From Verpa conica (Eukaryota; Ascomycota; Pezizomycetes; Pezizales; Morchellaceae): 64,000 bases of DNA. Positions within the stretch are counted from its first letter, which is position 1. Each line of letters starts with the position of its first letter. Made by a program: the position numbers and the translations under genes. Below are positions 1 to 11,618 of the stretch, one piece after another. Where the stretch lies: contig JAUFSD010000003.1 in the NCBI GenBank assembly GCA_033030425.1, positions 558,001 to 622,000 of the forward strand, in the 5' to 3' direction. Under the pieces are notes generated by a model. It was not told the origin of the DNA. It saw only the letters and a list, made by a program, of their open reading frames with translations, and did not search any database.

Positions 1-2245
1 GGTCTACAGGGTTTGTAGGGTAGGATTGTACAATATGCAATTAGGTGTTGTTTTGTTAATGATTTAAAAGCAGAAAATTATTTGGGTTAGGTGATTTTTT
101 CCTGTAGTGGCTATTCTGCTACTGTGGAAACGAGTAGACAGTCTCTGGTCTAGCCCCCAATACACCTAGAATTTCTACAGTAATTTCGTGTTTTGGGTGG
201 TGCCTCTTCTGGGTATAGTGTCTTGGGAAATAACTATTCCCAACATTAGAAGTTTGTTAACTTTTCCTTCCTTACTACGGCGTATTGTAGCCCGTATAAC
301 CTCTAGTATTTCTTTTAAAGCTACTAATTATACAGTACGGGAAAGCGGGGGTGTTTTTGGTATGGCATTGGTGCGGTGTTCTAGAGAATGCTAGATTAAG
401 TTGACTGTGTTACAGGACTTTTTGACCAACTTTGTAGCACTTCCAACTTAAAACCGCATTTCCCATCGATGTGGTAGTGAAAACACCCCTCTTTCCGCTA
501 TTGTATAGTTAATCAAAACCCAGCTGTAAAACTTGTAGAACGTGAGGGAATAGAGAGAAGTGTGTAGAAATTAAGAGTGGCGTTTTCACATGTGGTTTAT
601 CTTCCGATTATATCAAATAACATCATCTTCTTTGTAATATATGTATCTTCATAATGGATCACTCGGCTCTTTCCTTTGTACTCTTGTGGTAAATAGAAAG
701 CACGATAGTCTATTGCTGCCTTAGGAGCGTACTCCTACTCCTATATATCCTCCATATCGGGCCGTGGTCGGCCCGCTGTGGAGGTCTCGCCGAAATCACA
801 AGGTGAAGATCCGGGCTATTTAGGAAGATCTACAACAACTCTTAACCGACCTCTAGACAAGAAAGCCGGTTGTAACCAATAGAAATTTGAAATCTTTCCT
901 CACGATCTGAAGTACTTTCAGCCATGACTCTAAAGAGTATGTTAGCTAAATTACTAGACTTTTCTACAGGACTTTAATCTGTAAGGTTGTTGGGCGTTAA
1001 CTCTCACTAATAGCTGTACTTTAGAAGAGTAGGTATCCTAAATGGAAAGAGCCATTCCCTCCTCCCTCTTCCTCCAAATACGTAGATGAAATTCCCGCCA
1101 TGCGTTTAAGCTATTATTCACTAATGGTTGCTAGCCCCCACGGTAGCTGATAATTTCCACCAATAATCCTACTATAACAGTCGCTCCAGTCACTCCATAG
1201 CGCTTACTGTCATCCTTCGTCAACTATTTCATCTCTATGAGGCTCTACCTCCCCCTGAGCATTAAAAGAAGAAAGCGATTAATCTTCAATTCCGACATTT
1301 CAACCACGCCGTTAGCAATAAAAAAAACCTTGCCATTCCCAATACAGAGGTGACTATCCCCCACCTGTTCTACGTTCATGCTGCCAAAAAGACTATCACT
1401 TGGACTCGGTCAAAGCTTTCTAGCCGCCCCTACCGAAATGTATCTGGTGTCTAGTATTGTCTTACTCTTTCAGAATATCACTCAAGGTAGAAAGGTTAAC
1501 ACCTCACATGTTTATAAAGGGAAATTAAAGAGTGGTTGAGGGTATATGAACCTGTTCAAAATATCTGCTAACCACCATAGAAGCTTCTCATTTATACCTA
1601 AATCTTTAGTGGTCAAGAGTGCTAATTAGATTACCCCACAAGTACTAGTAGGCCTATTATTTAAAAACTCAAGCAGAAATATCTATCAATTTAGGGGATA
1701 AGGTATCATATATGTACTGATAGACCTGGCTCCCGAATTTAAGCCACTTACTCTATGTAAATTGACCGACTAGTGACAGTTGCTACCCAATCACAAGTGC
1801 TGTCTCATTTCTAGCCCTTATTGGCATTTGCACCAAGATTCATACCTTACACAGTCGAGTAAACTTCACTTTCTGAGGATGGAGAGATAGGTATTGTATT
1901 ATTACTGTTTGGGAGAGGGTGGCTAAGGTAGGATGGTAGTTACCCTACCGACTAACAAACCGAGTGACCGCCAGTGAACAATCAGCTAAATACGTGTATA
2001 AACAAATATCTACAACATTGGGCTCAAATAATTCCACTAGATGTGATAGAATGAGTTTCGGATACCCTCCGGCTCTATTTCTGAGAATGCTTATAAGCCT
2101 AAATTGTCAATGATACTCTTTGGATTAGCAAGGAAACTTAAGGATCGGAGTGCTGATCCCTGCTGTGTAACGTAACCCACACCTTGTCGACACCTTGCTT
2201 CCAGAGCCTCACAGCTCTAAACCCACAACATCTTGACACTTCACA
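1..2245. other. Gene-free AT-rich region
   Basis: I see no coding frame longer than about 70 codons and no RNA gene in this stretch. The DNA is AT-rich and low in obvious repeats. One copy of the ATCACTCG 8-mer lies at 658-665. The last 80 bases upstream of PBN1 are C-rich and T-poor, as is usual just ahead of a fungal start codon. Confidence 0.6.
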
Positions 2246-3942
2246 ATGAGAGAACGCATTACCTTCATAGTTTCCCACCCTTCTAGTACCCACCCCGATA
2301 ACTTTGAACTTAAGAAAAACAGCCTAACTATAAAATCCCTACCCCAAACTGCACGAGAAGATCGCCTCACTTTCGATGTTCAGTCTCTCCCAAAGCCAAT
2401 TCAACGGCTCCTCAAGGATATCAAGGAAGCACACTTAAGATGGTCTTCCGGGAGGTTTTATCCTGCAGTTGCACCATATAGTTCGAGGGTTCCGGCAGGA
2501 CTACATGTGTTCACTAAACCAGGGTGGTTTAATGCTGCTGGACTTTTCCCCTCAGAAGACGAGTATGTTCTTTCCGTCCCCTTGCTCTATAGCTTCTGAC
2601 GTGCAGAACTCATAGTCGCACTCTTGACGACGCCTTTCTCTCTGCCCTCAATCACTTCCCCAAAGAGCGGCTCATAGCAGGTATTTTCGGGATAGGTCAA
2701 TGGCCGAAAACCTTCTATTCGCCTGTCGAGTCTATTGCGCCTTTTCGGGTGTTTTTTCAGAAACTTTTGGTATGGCATCATGGGATTCTAAATAAGGATA
2801 GTATCGAGTGGATGAAGCGGCTGGAAAAACTTGAGGATGCAGATTACGTGGATTTGAAATACGACGCTATCTCGCAGAAGTTTGAGGCGAGCGTGTTTTG
2901 GGGGCCTAGTGAGAAGGTGTGGAGTGAGACGCTCGTGGGAAGAGGCGATGTAGAAGTTGGGGTCATGGGGGTCGAGAAGGGAATCGAAGAGGATGACCTG
3001 AAGTTGGGGGGGTTTATTTGTGAAATTGGAGAGAGCAATGATCTCGGTATCCCTCTTTTGAGTTTCATATAGCTCTTTACCAGCTCCCTTTGGGCCCTAC
3101 TGACGAAATACCTAGAACCAACGATGTTTTCTTTCCCCTCCCGCCATCACACACACCCCTCTACTTTCACTCTTACTATTCCCCAGCCCACCGGTCTCCA
3201 CCCCCGCCTCCACTTATCTCTTTCTGGGTCTATGAAACCCCCACGCGATGAATGTACCCTCAACGCTCACTTCACTATCCCCTCTGCTCTCTTTGTCGAT
3301 GTATACCAGCTTGGATCCTCCAACACGAACCTTCTTAACTCTCTTAATATCAAGCGGCTCCGCGACGTGAGCGGTAACACGGATCTTGAAAAACCAGACT
3401 ATAGCTCTCAAGAATGGGGTAGTCGAGTGCTTGTTGAGATCGATACCGAACGCAATGAGGCAGGTCTACTACATGTGGAACTACCACTTCATCTCAGATA
3501 CCTTAATCCCCGTGAGAATGCTTCCTCTACAGATGTAGTCTTTGCATGGCCGTCAGTTTTCTGGGCTTGCAAGAGCGACAACTGGGTCAAGATGGCGAAT
3601 AGCCCATTTGACCGCACGAATTTAGGGTGGGAGGATATGTTCCCGGAACAGGTCATGTACTACTATCTCTCACCGACTCCTAACCCGGTAGGCTCGGGGG
3701 TAGGTATGGTAGGTATGAAAGGGGGTGAAGGAAAGGAGGGGACCTGGGGGAGGATCCAAGTCCCAGTGCTGGATAAGGGGTGGGGTAATAGTGAGACGAT
3801 CAAGACTTGGACGGCTGTCGTGGTTGTACTAGGGTTTTTGTGGATTTTTGTGAGGATTTCTGTGGCGAGGATTGGGAAGGGAATGAAGGAGGCCGGCTTT
3901 GGAATAGGGGGGAGGGAGGATGGAGTTAAGAAGAAGCAATAG
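2246..3942 (+). CDS. PBN1: Pbn1/PIG-X-like subunit of GPI mannosyltransferase I
   Basis: Model: join(2246-2562, 2607-3046, 3116-3942), 527 residues. Pbn1 is the ER-membrane partner of Gpi14 and is needed for the first mannose addition in GPI-anchor synthesis. The N-terminus (MRERITFIVSHP, then AREDRLTF) is the fungal Pbn1 start. The PIG-X domain covers roughly residues 265-400, with PTGLHPRLHLSL, FTIPSALFVDVYQLG and DVVFAWPSVFWAC. One membrane helix (TAVVVVLGFLWIFVRI) lies at about 483-503, followed by a short basic tail, giving the expected lumenal-domain plus single-TM layout. The reading frame changes twice. Both changes are solved by good introns: a 44 bp one with GTATGT, CTGAC and GTGCAG signals, and a 69 bp one with donor GTATCC and acceptor CCTAG. 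The domain call is firm; the splice sites are inferred. Confidence 0.9.
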
Positions 3943-6900
3943 CGGGGTCAGAAATGGGTGAATGATGAATTGGTGTGGTAGACATAAGCAAATTATACCA
4001 AAAAGGACTAGGAATGTGTTAATAGTTGTAATTCTATCTCAGCTATATTCGAAGGGGACCCTTTAAGGATATCACATTATATAGTGGTTAATATAAAATG
4101 TATTTTATCGCTTAATATGCTGTATATTGAAGTCCATTTATAAAAGTTTATTAGATCCTGAACCATCAAACATAGTCTACCGTATTTTAATAGCAGAGGA
4201 ATATATATCATTTGATACAAGAAAAGACTAGATTAACCTAGGCAAGAGGACTAGAATACGACTGGGAAAAGAGAGATATATGGATCGGGATTTTTAAATT
4301 GTTTTGTTTTTGTTTATTGTTGTTAGCAGTGAGTTTAGTTCGAGTACCCTAATGATAAATTCATTCATTCATTCATATCATTTGATACAGGGAGTATTTA
4401 TAAATTATTCTTATCCGGCCTGGGTTCTTCATAACTCAGGGTTTCGGTTCCTCCAAATATTTCTCACAACTTTCCTACGAGTACCAGCCCTGGAAATTTT
4501 GTATTAGTACTTCAACTTACCTTTTAGTTAATTTCTCCTATTCCCTCTAAGATTTGAAAATTTCTAGGATGTATGTCCTCCTATTCTGGGATTATATGGA
4601 TTAAGGTATATGAAAACAAACAGACCATCCTTCAGTATCAATCAGATCGTAGTAGAGGGAAAGTACATGTATACGATAATAGCTCCTTTTTAGGATGTAA
4701 GTTTATATGCATACATGTACTATAGGTGATGCAGTGTGTATGCGTGTTGAAATCTATAAAGAGTAAACCCACTCCTGTATTAAGACATTTACATTGTCTG
4801 AAGTCTAATCTAGGCGCCATCATATTTTTATAGATTTTTGACAGATTTTTAAATAATATAGAAGACAAGTATTCTCTTAGTGCTAATAATACTAGAGAGG
4901 GACCCCGTAGTAAAAAGACCCCTCAGCCTAGATTTCTTCAAAATTATTATTGAATACAAATAAGACTACTCTATATGCACTATTAACGCTAACCGATATC
5001 CTAGTATAGACTTAAGCCAATGTATATAGTCTGTTTTTTCTGTGGTATGTAATGTTGATTGATTGCCGATGGTGAGGGAAACTAGGTCCGATGTTAGCCA
5101 ATCTCAACCCCTAGCTTACAGAGGTTACCAAGCCCCTGCTACCTTCGTGAGGTCTTTTTACCACTTGAAAATATTGTAGGGGGACAAAATAACCGCATAT
5201 TCACATGGCAACAACAACATTGAGAGCCTCTTTATACCAGGGAGAAAATTCACTGTACTATTTGGGAATTTCCATTCACAGGGTGCCTTAGTAGCTAAAA
5301 ACTACTTTGGGCTTTTTATTAGGTACTTTAATTTAGTAGAAAGAATCACTGTGTGTATAGATACTAAATTGAATACTATTTAATATGCACCATATAATAG
5401 TCCAAAAGAAGGGGTTTTGGTGAAGCAGTAGATCCTGCTGTATCAGGTTGTTTTTTGTGGCTATGAAGAACCCACAATACAATAAGTCTGAATAATCAAC
5501 AAGACATTTTTTTCATGGCAGAAACATTCATCTGGTACTATTCTTTAGGCAAATATTTTATTAGACTGATATGTTTGCTCTTGTGGTTGTGGTGGTACTT
5601 CTAGATTTCCGCTGTTTTGAGGTATCAATCCGCGGTTATTTTTGTCCCCATACAATACATATTACTTATTTTTATAGCCCGGTAAATTAAGAGACACTCT
5701 TCGAAATTCTAAATATTTTATAAAAATTTGAATGGTTTGGTTTTCTAGGGAAGGATCGACTTGCTCCAATAAGATTTCGGGCTTACCGTATAATTCTATT
5801 TTATATATTGGTGGAAATACGCTTGATACTCGAGCCTACCAATTTCTCGTGTTATCAGCATAAACAGAGAAGGCCAGAATCGTTTTGCAGATAATATTTT
5901 ACATGTTTAATCTAGTGTGTATTTTGAGCTTTCATCCATAATTCTTAGACCTTCACTTGTCTCATGCATCCATAGCGATGTTAGCCAACTTGTCATTGAG
6001 TAAAATAATAATATATTAGGTATAGCGGGATGAAGGAATAGTGCTAACTAACTATATATTTTCCTACACAATATGAAGAGAGACTCTCTGTTGAAAAGCC
6101 AAAAGTAGGGTTTGGCTGTACGTCCGAGCAAGTTTGAGGAGACTGGTGAGGCTTACACCAGGTGCATGTCTTTGATTGCCACTGGTTCAATAGTGTCTAG
6201 TAGTACGAGGTTCTGCTTAAAATATCTACTCATGCTCCTTCAAGAATATATACTAGGTGTTCATATCGGCACTATGCACAATGCAGGTGCCCAATCAGGA
6301 TAGAGTAGATTCCAATTTAACTACGCTGACGGGGGCCTGAATTTCAGTAGCGCATAAATTCGCTTATATAGGTAGCTGTCGGTTGATTCGCTGTCTGTGT
6401 GTCATCATAACCAAGCCGCACCAAGCATCACTCGGCGCTTTTACTTCACCAGAAAACCTATTTATTCTTCTACAAGCCATCCTAAACATCTATAGATTCT
6501 ATCGACATAAGTCACTAGTCCAAGGATCAAGATAAAGGTAAAGAACCAAAAATATCTCAAAAACTACATGTAATGATAGAATTCAAACTCCGGCTGTAAA
6601 TTCTCAAATTCCTAATGCATAGTCTATACTTCCCTGCGATGCATTTATGTATCTCGCATCGCACCCTTAAATGTCACCCAACCAACCTATAGAAAGACAT
6701 AAAGCAGATAACGCCATTCCAGCATGAAAATACAAAGAAAAAAGAGAAATATCGATGGGAAACTAGACCCCACATTTTCTGAGTTCTACCCAAGAAACCC
6801 AACCCAGAAAAACAGAAACCGAAAGGCGAAATCCATAGTCCATATGGAGCCAAAGTAAAGCAATATAGAACAAAGGGGAAGGTGTGTAACAAACCCCCAT

Positions 6901-7116
6901 ACTCTTAGAGAAAAGAAAATTAAACCGTAAGAATGAGTAAATATCTACTCTATTCCATTACGAACCCTATATCATCTACTAGCATGATTGAAAATTCGTT
7001 CTAGGGGTTGAAAATTAAAACGAGTTCCCAGTCGTGCCTGCCCAGCAATCTAGCACTCTTCCACAAACAAACTAATCCACACAACCGTTAGCCTCCACTT
7101 CAAAAAAAAGACAAGC
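3943..7116. other. Gene-free AT-rich region
   Basis: More than 3 kb without a credible gene. The stretch is rich in TATA-like runs, and the short ORFs inside it lack any family resemblance. Two TACATGTA palindromes lie 48 bp apart at 4664-4671 and 4712-4719, a third is at 6565-6572, and an ATCACTCG is at 6427-6434. It may be a decayed, RIP-affected transposon block, but I cannot recognise an element in it. Confidence 0.55.
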
Positions 7117-8627
7117 CTAGATCCAAAGTCTCCCTCTTGTCCCTACTACCACCGTCTCAACAGCATCATACCTCAAGCTCTCAAAAATGACCGGGTTTTC
7201 CACCCAATGGTTCAAAAACCCGCCCTGTAGTATACGTCTTAAAAACTGTAGCCTATGTAGCTTCCACCATCGATCTACCCTTAGTACACCTTTACTATGT
7301 ATACGCACAGTCATGCGGGACCCATGGACGCGGTCGTTTTTATCGAGCGCCTCACTATAGCGTGGGCCCTTGAGTGGGTTCTCGACGGAATGGAGGATGT
7401 CTGCGAAGGCGGAGTGTTGGGTCTTCTTGTTTCTCTTCGAGAGGTATTTTTTCGACCCTGATGATAATCGCCGCAAGGTATCGAGGAGGTTCTCATGACG
7501 TGGGTATGGTGTATATCGTTGGATAAACTTCTTTCCATGTTCGTTAGGATCGTCAAGTTCGTCTTCCTCGGCCGCAGTGTAGCTTTTTTCATATAGTAGC
7601 GCAATATTCTCGCCAGCGGCAATCTGCACTGAGATCTCGCTAGAATCAAGTTGCTCTATTAATGCATCAATAGAACTATTTGTGACTGCCTCAGCATCGT
7701 CAAGTTGTGTACACAGACTGCCCCATTCCTCAAGGGCAGCGGTTACAACACCGCTGTCGTCCTCAGCACCAATGTTATGGCCGTCAGACTCGATAATTTC
7801 AAGAAGAAATTCCATTATCTCTTCTGTTTCGGAGAGAGAAGCGCCACCATAGAAGGTTGCAGCGCCAAGGGTATGGAGGAGGAGTGTTTTGAGTGGGAGG
7901 TTGGGATGATCGGTTATCTGCTTACATAGGGCGGTCTGGAGTGTGGGGAAGAGGTCCTCGGTTGGGTCGGTGATTATTGTTATCGCGAGAGCTAAAAGGA
8001 ATGTATTAGTGGGTTCTTCTCGGAAATCTCACATATGGAGGAGTATAGGAAATCTAGATTTGATACGGACCCTTTGCGGCTAACATCCCCTCCTTCTCAG
8101 TTCGCCCGTTTTTGATACTCCGTACCATGGAATCAATAAGATCAGTCTTCTTAGGGTAAATCTCTTCTTTTGCATACTTTGCAGACAGAATCCTAATATA
8201 AGCTGCAAACGCCTCCTCTCTACCTGCAAAGCTACTCTTTTTCCTCTCTGTAATCTGCATCATTCGGTCACCGAGCTCTTCTTGCCAGGCCTTTGACGTT
8301 TCATCCTCATCATCAAGTGTGGCGAGTTCATCGACGGATCCGAGACTGAGAGCGAATTTTTTTGAGTTAGGAATTCTCTTTATAAGAGTTTTTCTTTTCG
8401 ATTGTAAGCAATCTGGAATGAACCCGGTGTATAGCATACCTGAAATTTGTTTCGTCACTCAAATCACCGCCTTCGTCATCAGTGCCAGCCCTAGAGGCAG
8501 CGCGAGAGCCCGCACGGGAGGTTGTGCGTGAGTTTGCACGGGAAGAGGCAGCGGATGAGGCACGGGATTGGGCTTTTTTGGAGACGGTTTTACCGCTGCC
8601 GAGGGCTCTTCGGCGAAGATCGGACAT
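7117..8627 (-). CDS. Interferon-related developmental regulator (IFRD) family protein
   Basis: Model on the minus strand: 8627-8440, 8345-8071, 7991-7117; 445 residues. The family is an armadillo/HEAT-like helical repeat protein. Yeast Ifh-like and animal IFRD members act in transcription and ribosome regulation, and the fungal role is poorly known. The N-terminus MSDLRRRALGSGKTVSKKAQ is followed by a Ser/Arg-rich low-complexity stretch (residues about 20-50), then LSLGSVDELATL and the helical IFRD domain (about 65-330). The C-terminal IFRD region carries SKGVLRVDRWWKLHRLQ. Intron 1 (94 bp) has a good CTAAC branch site. Intron 2 (79 bp) needs the unusual donor GTCCGT to keep the frame. The family call is confident, the exact second donor less so. 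Confidence 0.85.
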
Positions 8628-9629
8628 GTTTGTTTAGGGTAATAACTATCCCTTATGGGCTTCTTTTTTTTTGGGTTGTTGATGGATGGTTTTTGGTGAA
8701 GGTTCTTATGTGGTTGTGTGCTGAGGGGATGAGGTAAAAGTGTCGCCACAAGTGGGGTTATCGATAAATGAAGTTTTCAACAAATTCACGGGTGAGGGGA
8801 AGTAGAAGGTACTTATTGTAATAGAGACCGAAACAAGGATTCAGAGATGAGATGGGAGGGGACGGATGACTGTGGGGAAGGAGATCAGGTGTTAATAGTT
8901 GCGAGGAGGGGAGAGGATCTGCCAGGGCAGAAGATTACAGATGATGTATGTCAATGTAGTCATATATAGTATATTTAGCTGTGAATCATTATACCGAGGG
9001 CGGTGGCATTTCTCAAGCCAGTCCCAGCATAGTTAGGGCTGTCGTAGCATGTGAAGATAGAGGAAGCAAGACACCCCTCCAACTCTCAAGTCTTCTCCCA
9101 AGCAGGGTCTTTCGCTTTCCACAGAGTGTTTCTCAGTTGCCTGCGTCATCTCTACCTTCTATGGGTCATGCATGTACGCATCACATCCACGCGCCATCCC
9201 AGTACCGACTCTTAGTGATCTCCTCTACCCTACCCCTGCGTAGCAATCCACGGGCTGTGACTGGCTGCTGGCCTTATCGCTACCCGCCCCGCTCACTCAC
9301 TCGCTTAGCCACCGCTCCTCACCTCCCGACCGTGTAGCCACACGATAACAACGGCTCATAGAACATCACTCGTGCGATATATCATGATGCTTATCACCTT
9401 ATCTACATGTAGCTACCACTCCCGGCACCTGAGGGAGTGAGGGAGCGACAGCCCACAACTAGCAGCCCTTTTAACCATGGTAGTATTAAATTACTTGAAT
9501 AAATATCTCAGGCACAGGACAGCTGAACTCCTCCATCATCACTCTTTATATAGCTCATACAATTCCGTTCCTGGGCGTCTACAGCTGTAACCTCATCACT
9601 GATATCCTATACTATTCCCTCCAAATATA
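8628..9629. other. Divergent intergenic region between IFRD and PGDH genes
   Basis: About 1 kb separates two divergently oriented genes. It is more GC-rich and C-rich than the neighbouring deserts between about 9000 and 9350, where a 118-codon + strand frame (8981-9337) has no recognisable protein character. ATCACTCG (9365-9372) and TACATGTA (9404-9411) lie 32 bp apart, about 220-265 bp upstream of the PGDH start. The region presumably holds both promoters. Confidence 0.5.
9365..9411. promoter_or_regulatory. Paired ATCACTCG / TACATGTA motifs upstream of PGDH
   Basis: ATCACTCG lies at 9365-9372 and TACATGTA at 9404-9411. Both 8-mers recur through the window only outside the coding exons I mapped. 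Their function is unknown and this is a candidate regulatory site, not a demonstrated one. Confidence 0.3.
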
Positions 9630-11269
9630 ATGACAATCTCTATCACCACTGCCCGAGATATCAAGGGAACTGTATCCCGCAGTCCTCCTACATCAATTTC
9701 TACATCCCCCCACAACAACCTTCAGATCTCTCTCATTTCACTCCTCAAACAACTCTTTCCCAAATACCTCTCGCAGTAGCTACTTCCTATACAACCAACC
9801 TTCTGAGAAACAGCTCAAGCCATTTGCAACTGAGGATATTAAGATCCTCCTTCTTGAGAATATAAATGAATCTGCTCGTTCTGTCCTCGAAAAAGAGGGT
9901 TACCAAGTCGAGTTCTATAATCATGCTCTAACAGAGGAAGAATTGATTGAAAAGCTTAAGCATGTTTTATTCTCTTTCTTAGATTAAATTAAAAAAAATC
10001 TATACGCAGAACATAATGAATAACTCTTATAGAGGACATAGATAAGCTAATCTATACCCTTAGAGATATTCATGTCTTGGGCATCCGTTCCGTACCACCC
10101 TCCCCCCATCCATTCTAAGCCGTACAAATCTTCCCAACTTCTTAGCAATTGGAACCTTCTGTATCGGTACTCCGGCAGCCTCTCTCCTCCCCCTCGCTCG
10201 CCTCGGTATTCCTGTCTTCAATTCACCATTCTCTTCTTCTCGATCCGTTGCAGAGTTAACAATTGCCAACATCATCATCCTTGCACGCCAGCTCTTTGAT
10301 AGAAGTGAAGAACTCCATAATGGGCAATGGAGTAAGGTATCCACACGCTACTGGGAAGTGCGTGGCAAGACTCTCGGTATCGTAGGATATGGACACATTG
10401 GGAGCCAGCTGAGTGTACTCGCAGAAGCAATGGGTATGGTAGTAATATACTATGACATTATTCCAGTGATGGCTCTAGGGAAAGCGAGACAAGTCGCAAC
10501 ACTTGATGAGCTACTCGCGAAAACAGATTTCCTCACACTCCATGTCCCCGAGCTACCGGGAACAAATGGGTTGATGGGTGCAGCCCAATTAGCCAAGATG
10601 AAGAGTGGCTCTTACATACTCAATGCCTCCCGCGGAAGTGTTCTCGATATTCCATCTCTTATTTCTGCACTTCGGAGTAAACATCTTGCTGGCGCGGCAC
10701 TCGACGTGTTCCCTAGTGAACCAGAGGTAAATGGGGCTACTTTCAAAGGGTATGAAGAAATTTCTGGGCTCCCGAATGTTATTCTCACACCCCATATTGG
10801 CGGAGCTACAGAGGAAGCGCAGAAAGGTATTGGAGAGGAAGTCGCGGGGGCATTGGTGAGGTTTGTCAATACCGGGAGTAGTGTTGGTGCAGTTAATCTG
10901 CCGGAGGTTGTATTGAGGGGGTTAAATGTTGGGGAAGAAGGCGTGGTCAGGGTATGATGCCTTCTAATTATTCTTCTAGGGTTAAGCTAATAGTGATGAT
11001 AGGTTATTTTTGTCCATTGGAACCGCCCAGGTGTGCTCAAGCAGGTTAATGGGATAATGAAAGATTATAATGTGAATAAGCAGATGAATGATAGTAGGGG
11101 TGAAGTAGCATATTTAATGGCAGATATCAGTAGTGTTAAGGAGGACGAGATTAAGAGTCTTTATGATAACCTGGAGAGCTTGAGATGTAGGTTCTCCCGT
11201 TAGTTCTCTATGGGATTTATATTAACTCTTGACTCTACAGCTAAAATCATGACACGCTTGCTCTACTGA
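9630..11269 (+). CDS. SER33: D-3-phosphoglycerate dehydrogenase (Ser3/Ser33 type), 5' half disturbed
   Basis: This enzyme oxidises 3-phosphoglycerate with NAD in the first step of serine synthesis. A fully open model is join(9630-9671, 9814-9963, 10064-10951, 11003-11186, 11241-11269), 430 residues. Clear family marks are KPFATEDIKILLLEN, VRGKTLGIVGYGHIGSQ (the NAD-binding GxGxxG), ASRGS (catalytic Arg), LDVFPSEPE (catalytic Glu) and TPHIGGATEEAQ (catalytic His). A C-terminal ACT domain begins near HWNRPGVLKQV and ends in KIMTRLLY. Both 3' introns are clean. The 5' part is odd. The usual Ser-rich leader (PNTSRSSYFLYNQPSEKQ) is encoded at about 9720-9813 but in a frame without a start codon, so the open model has to splice it out. 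The conserved DIHVLGIRS is present at about 10067 but out of frame with the rest. The gene is either indel-damaged (pseudogene), an assembly error, or makes an altered protein. Confidence 0.75.
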
Positions 11270-11481
11270 GTGAATTCCGAGAGGTGATACTCTAAGAGTG
11301 TAAAAGTCTTTGTGTAGCATTGTGGGCCTCTCTAAGTGGAACAGAAAGTAACTGAAGAGGATTGAGTGGGTCGGAGTTATTTCTTTACTCTTTTAGTTCG
11401 CGGTCGCTATGGGGACTCTACTGAGCTCTTTGTGTTACTGTAATTTTAGACACCTATCTCTTTATTTTCTTTGAGGGATTA

Positions 11482-11618
11482 TCCCATAAGCTGGTAAAGC
11501 TGCCCCCCCCCTAGTGGGGGCCAACATTTCATTATTCTCCATTGGCTAGTCCTAGCTGCCATTCTTTGATGAGCCACCGCCACATTGGGGGGGCAGCATT
11601 TTTTAACACCTTATGGGA
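11482..11618. mobile_element. 137 bp TA-flanked hairpin MITE
   Basis: The two ends are inverted copies. The left arm starts TCCCATAAGCTGGTAAAGC and runs into a C9 tract; the right arm, read in reverse complement, starts TCCCATAAGGTGTTAAA and also reaches a poly-C tract after GCTG. Both ends are flanked by TA (11480-11481 and 11619-11620), the target duplication of Tc1/mariner elements. There is no ORF inside. It is a non-autonomous element; its autonomous partner is not in this window. Confidence 0.75.

Noticed and set aside
645..900. 5.8S rRNA-like start (GGATCACTCGGCTC)
   Set aside because: Only about 14 bases resemble the 5.8S of animals and plants; the conserved continuation is absent, and the same ATCACTCG core recurs at many unrelated places.
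2563..2606. Apparent frameshift in PBN1
   Set aside because: A 44 bp intron with GTATGT, CTGAC and GTGCAG restores the frame and the family alignment.
8981..9337. 118-codon + strand frame between IFRD and PGDH
   Set aside because: Its composition follows a C-rich promoter region, and it has no domain, no splice partner and no protein-like pattern.
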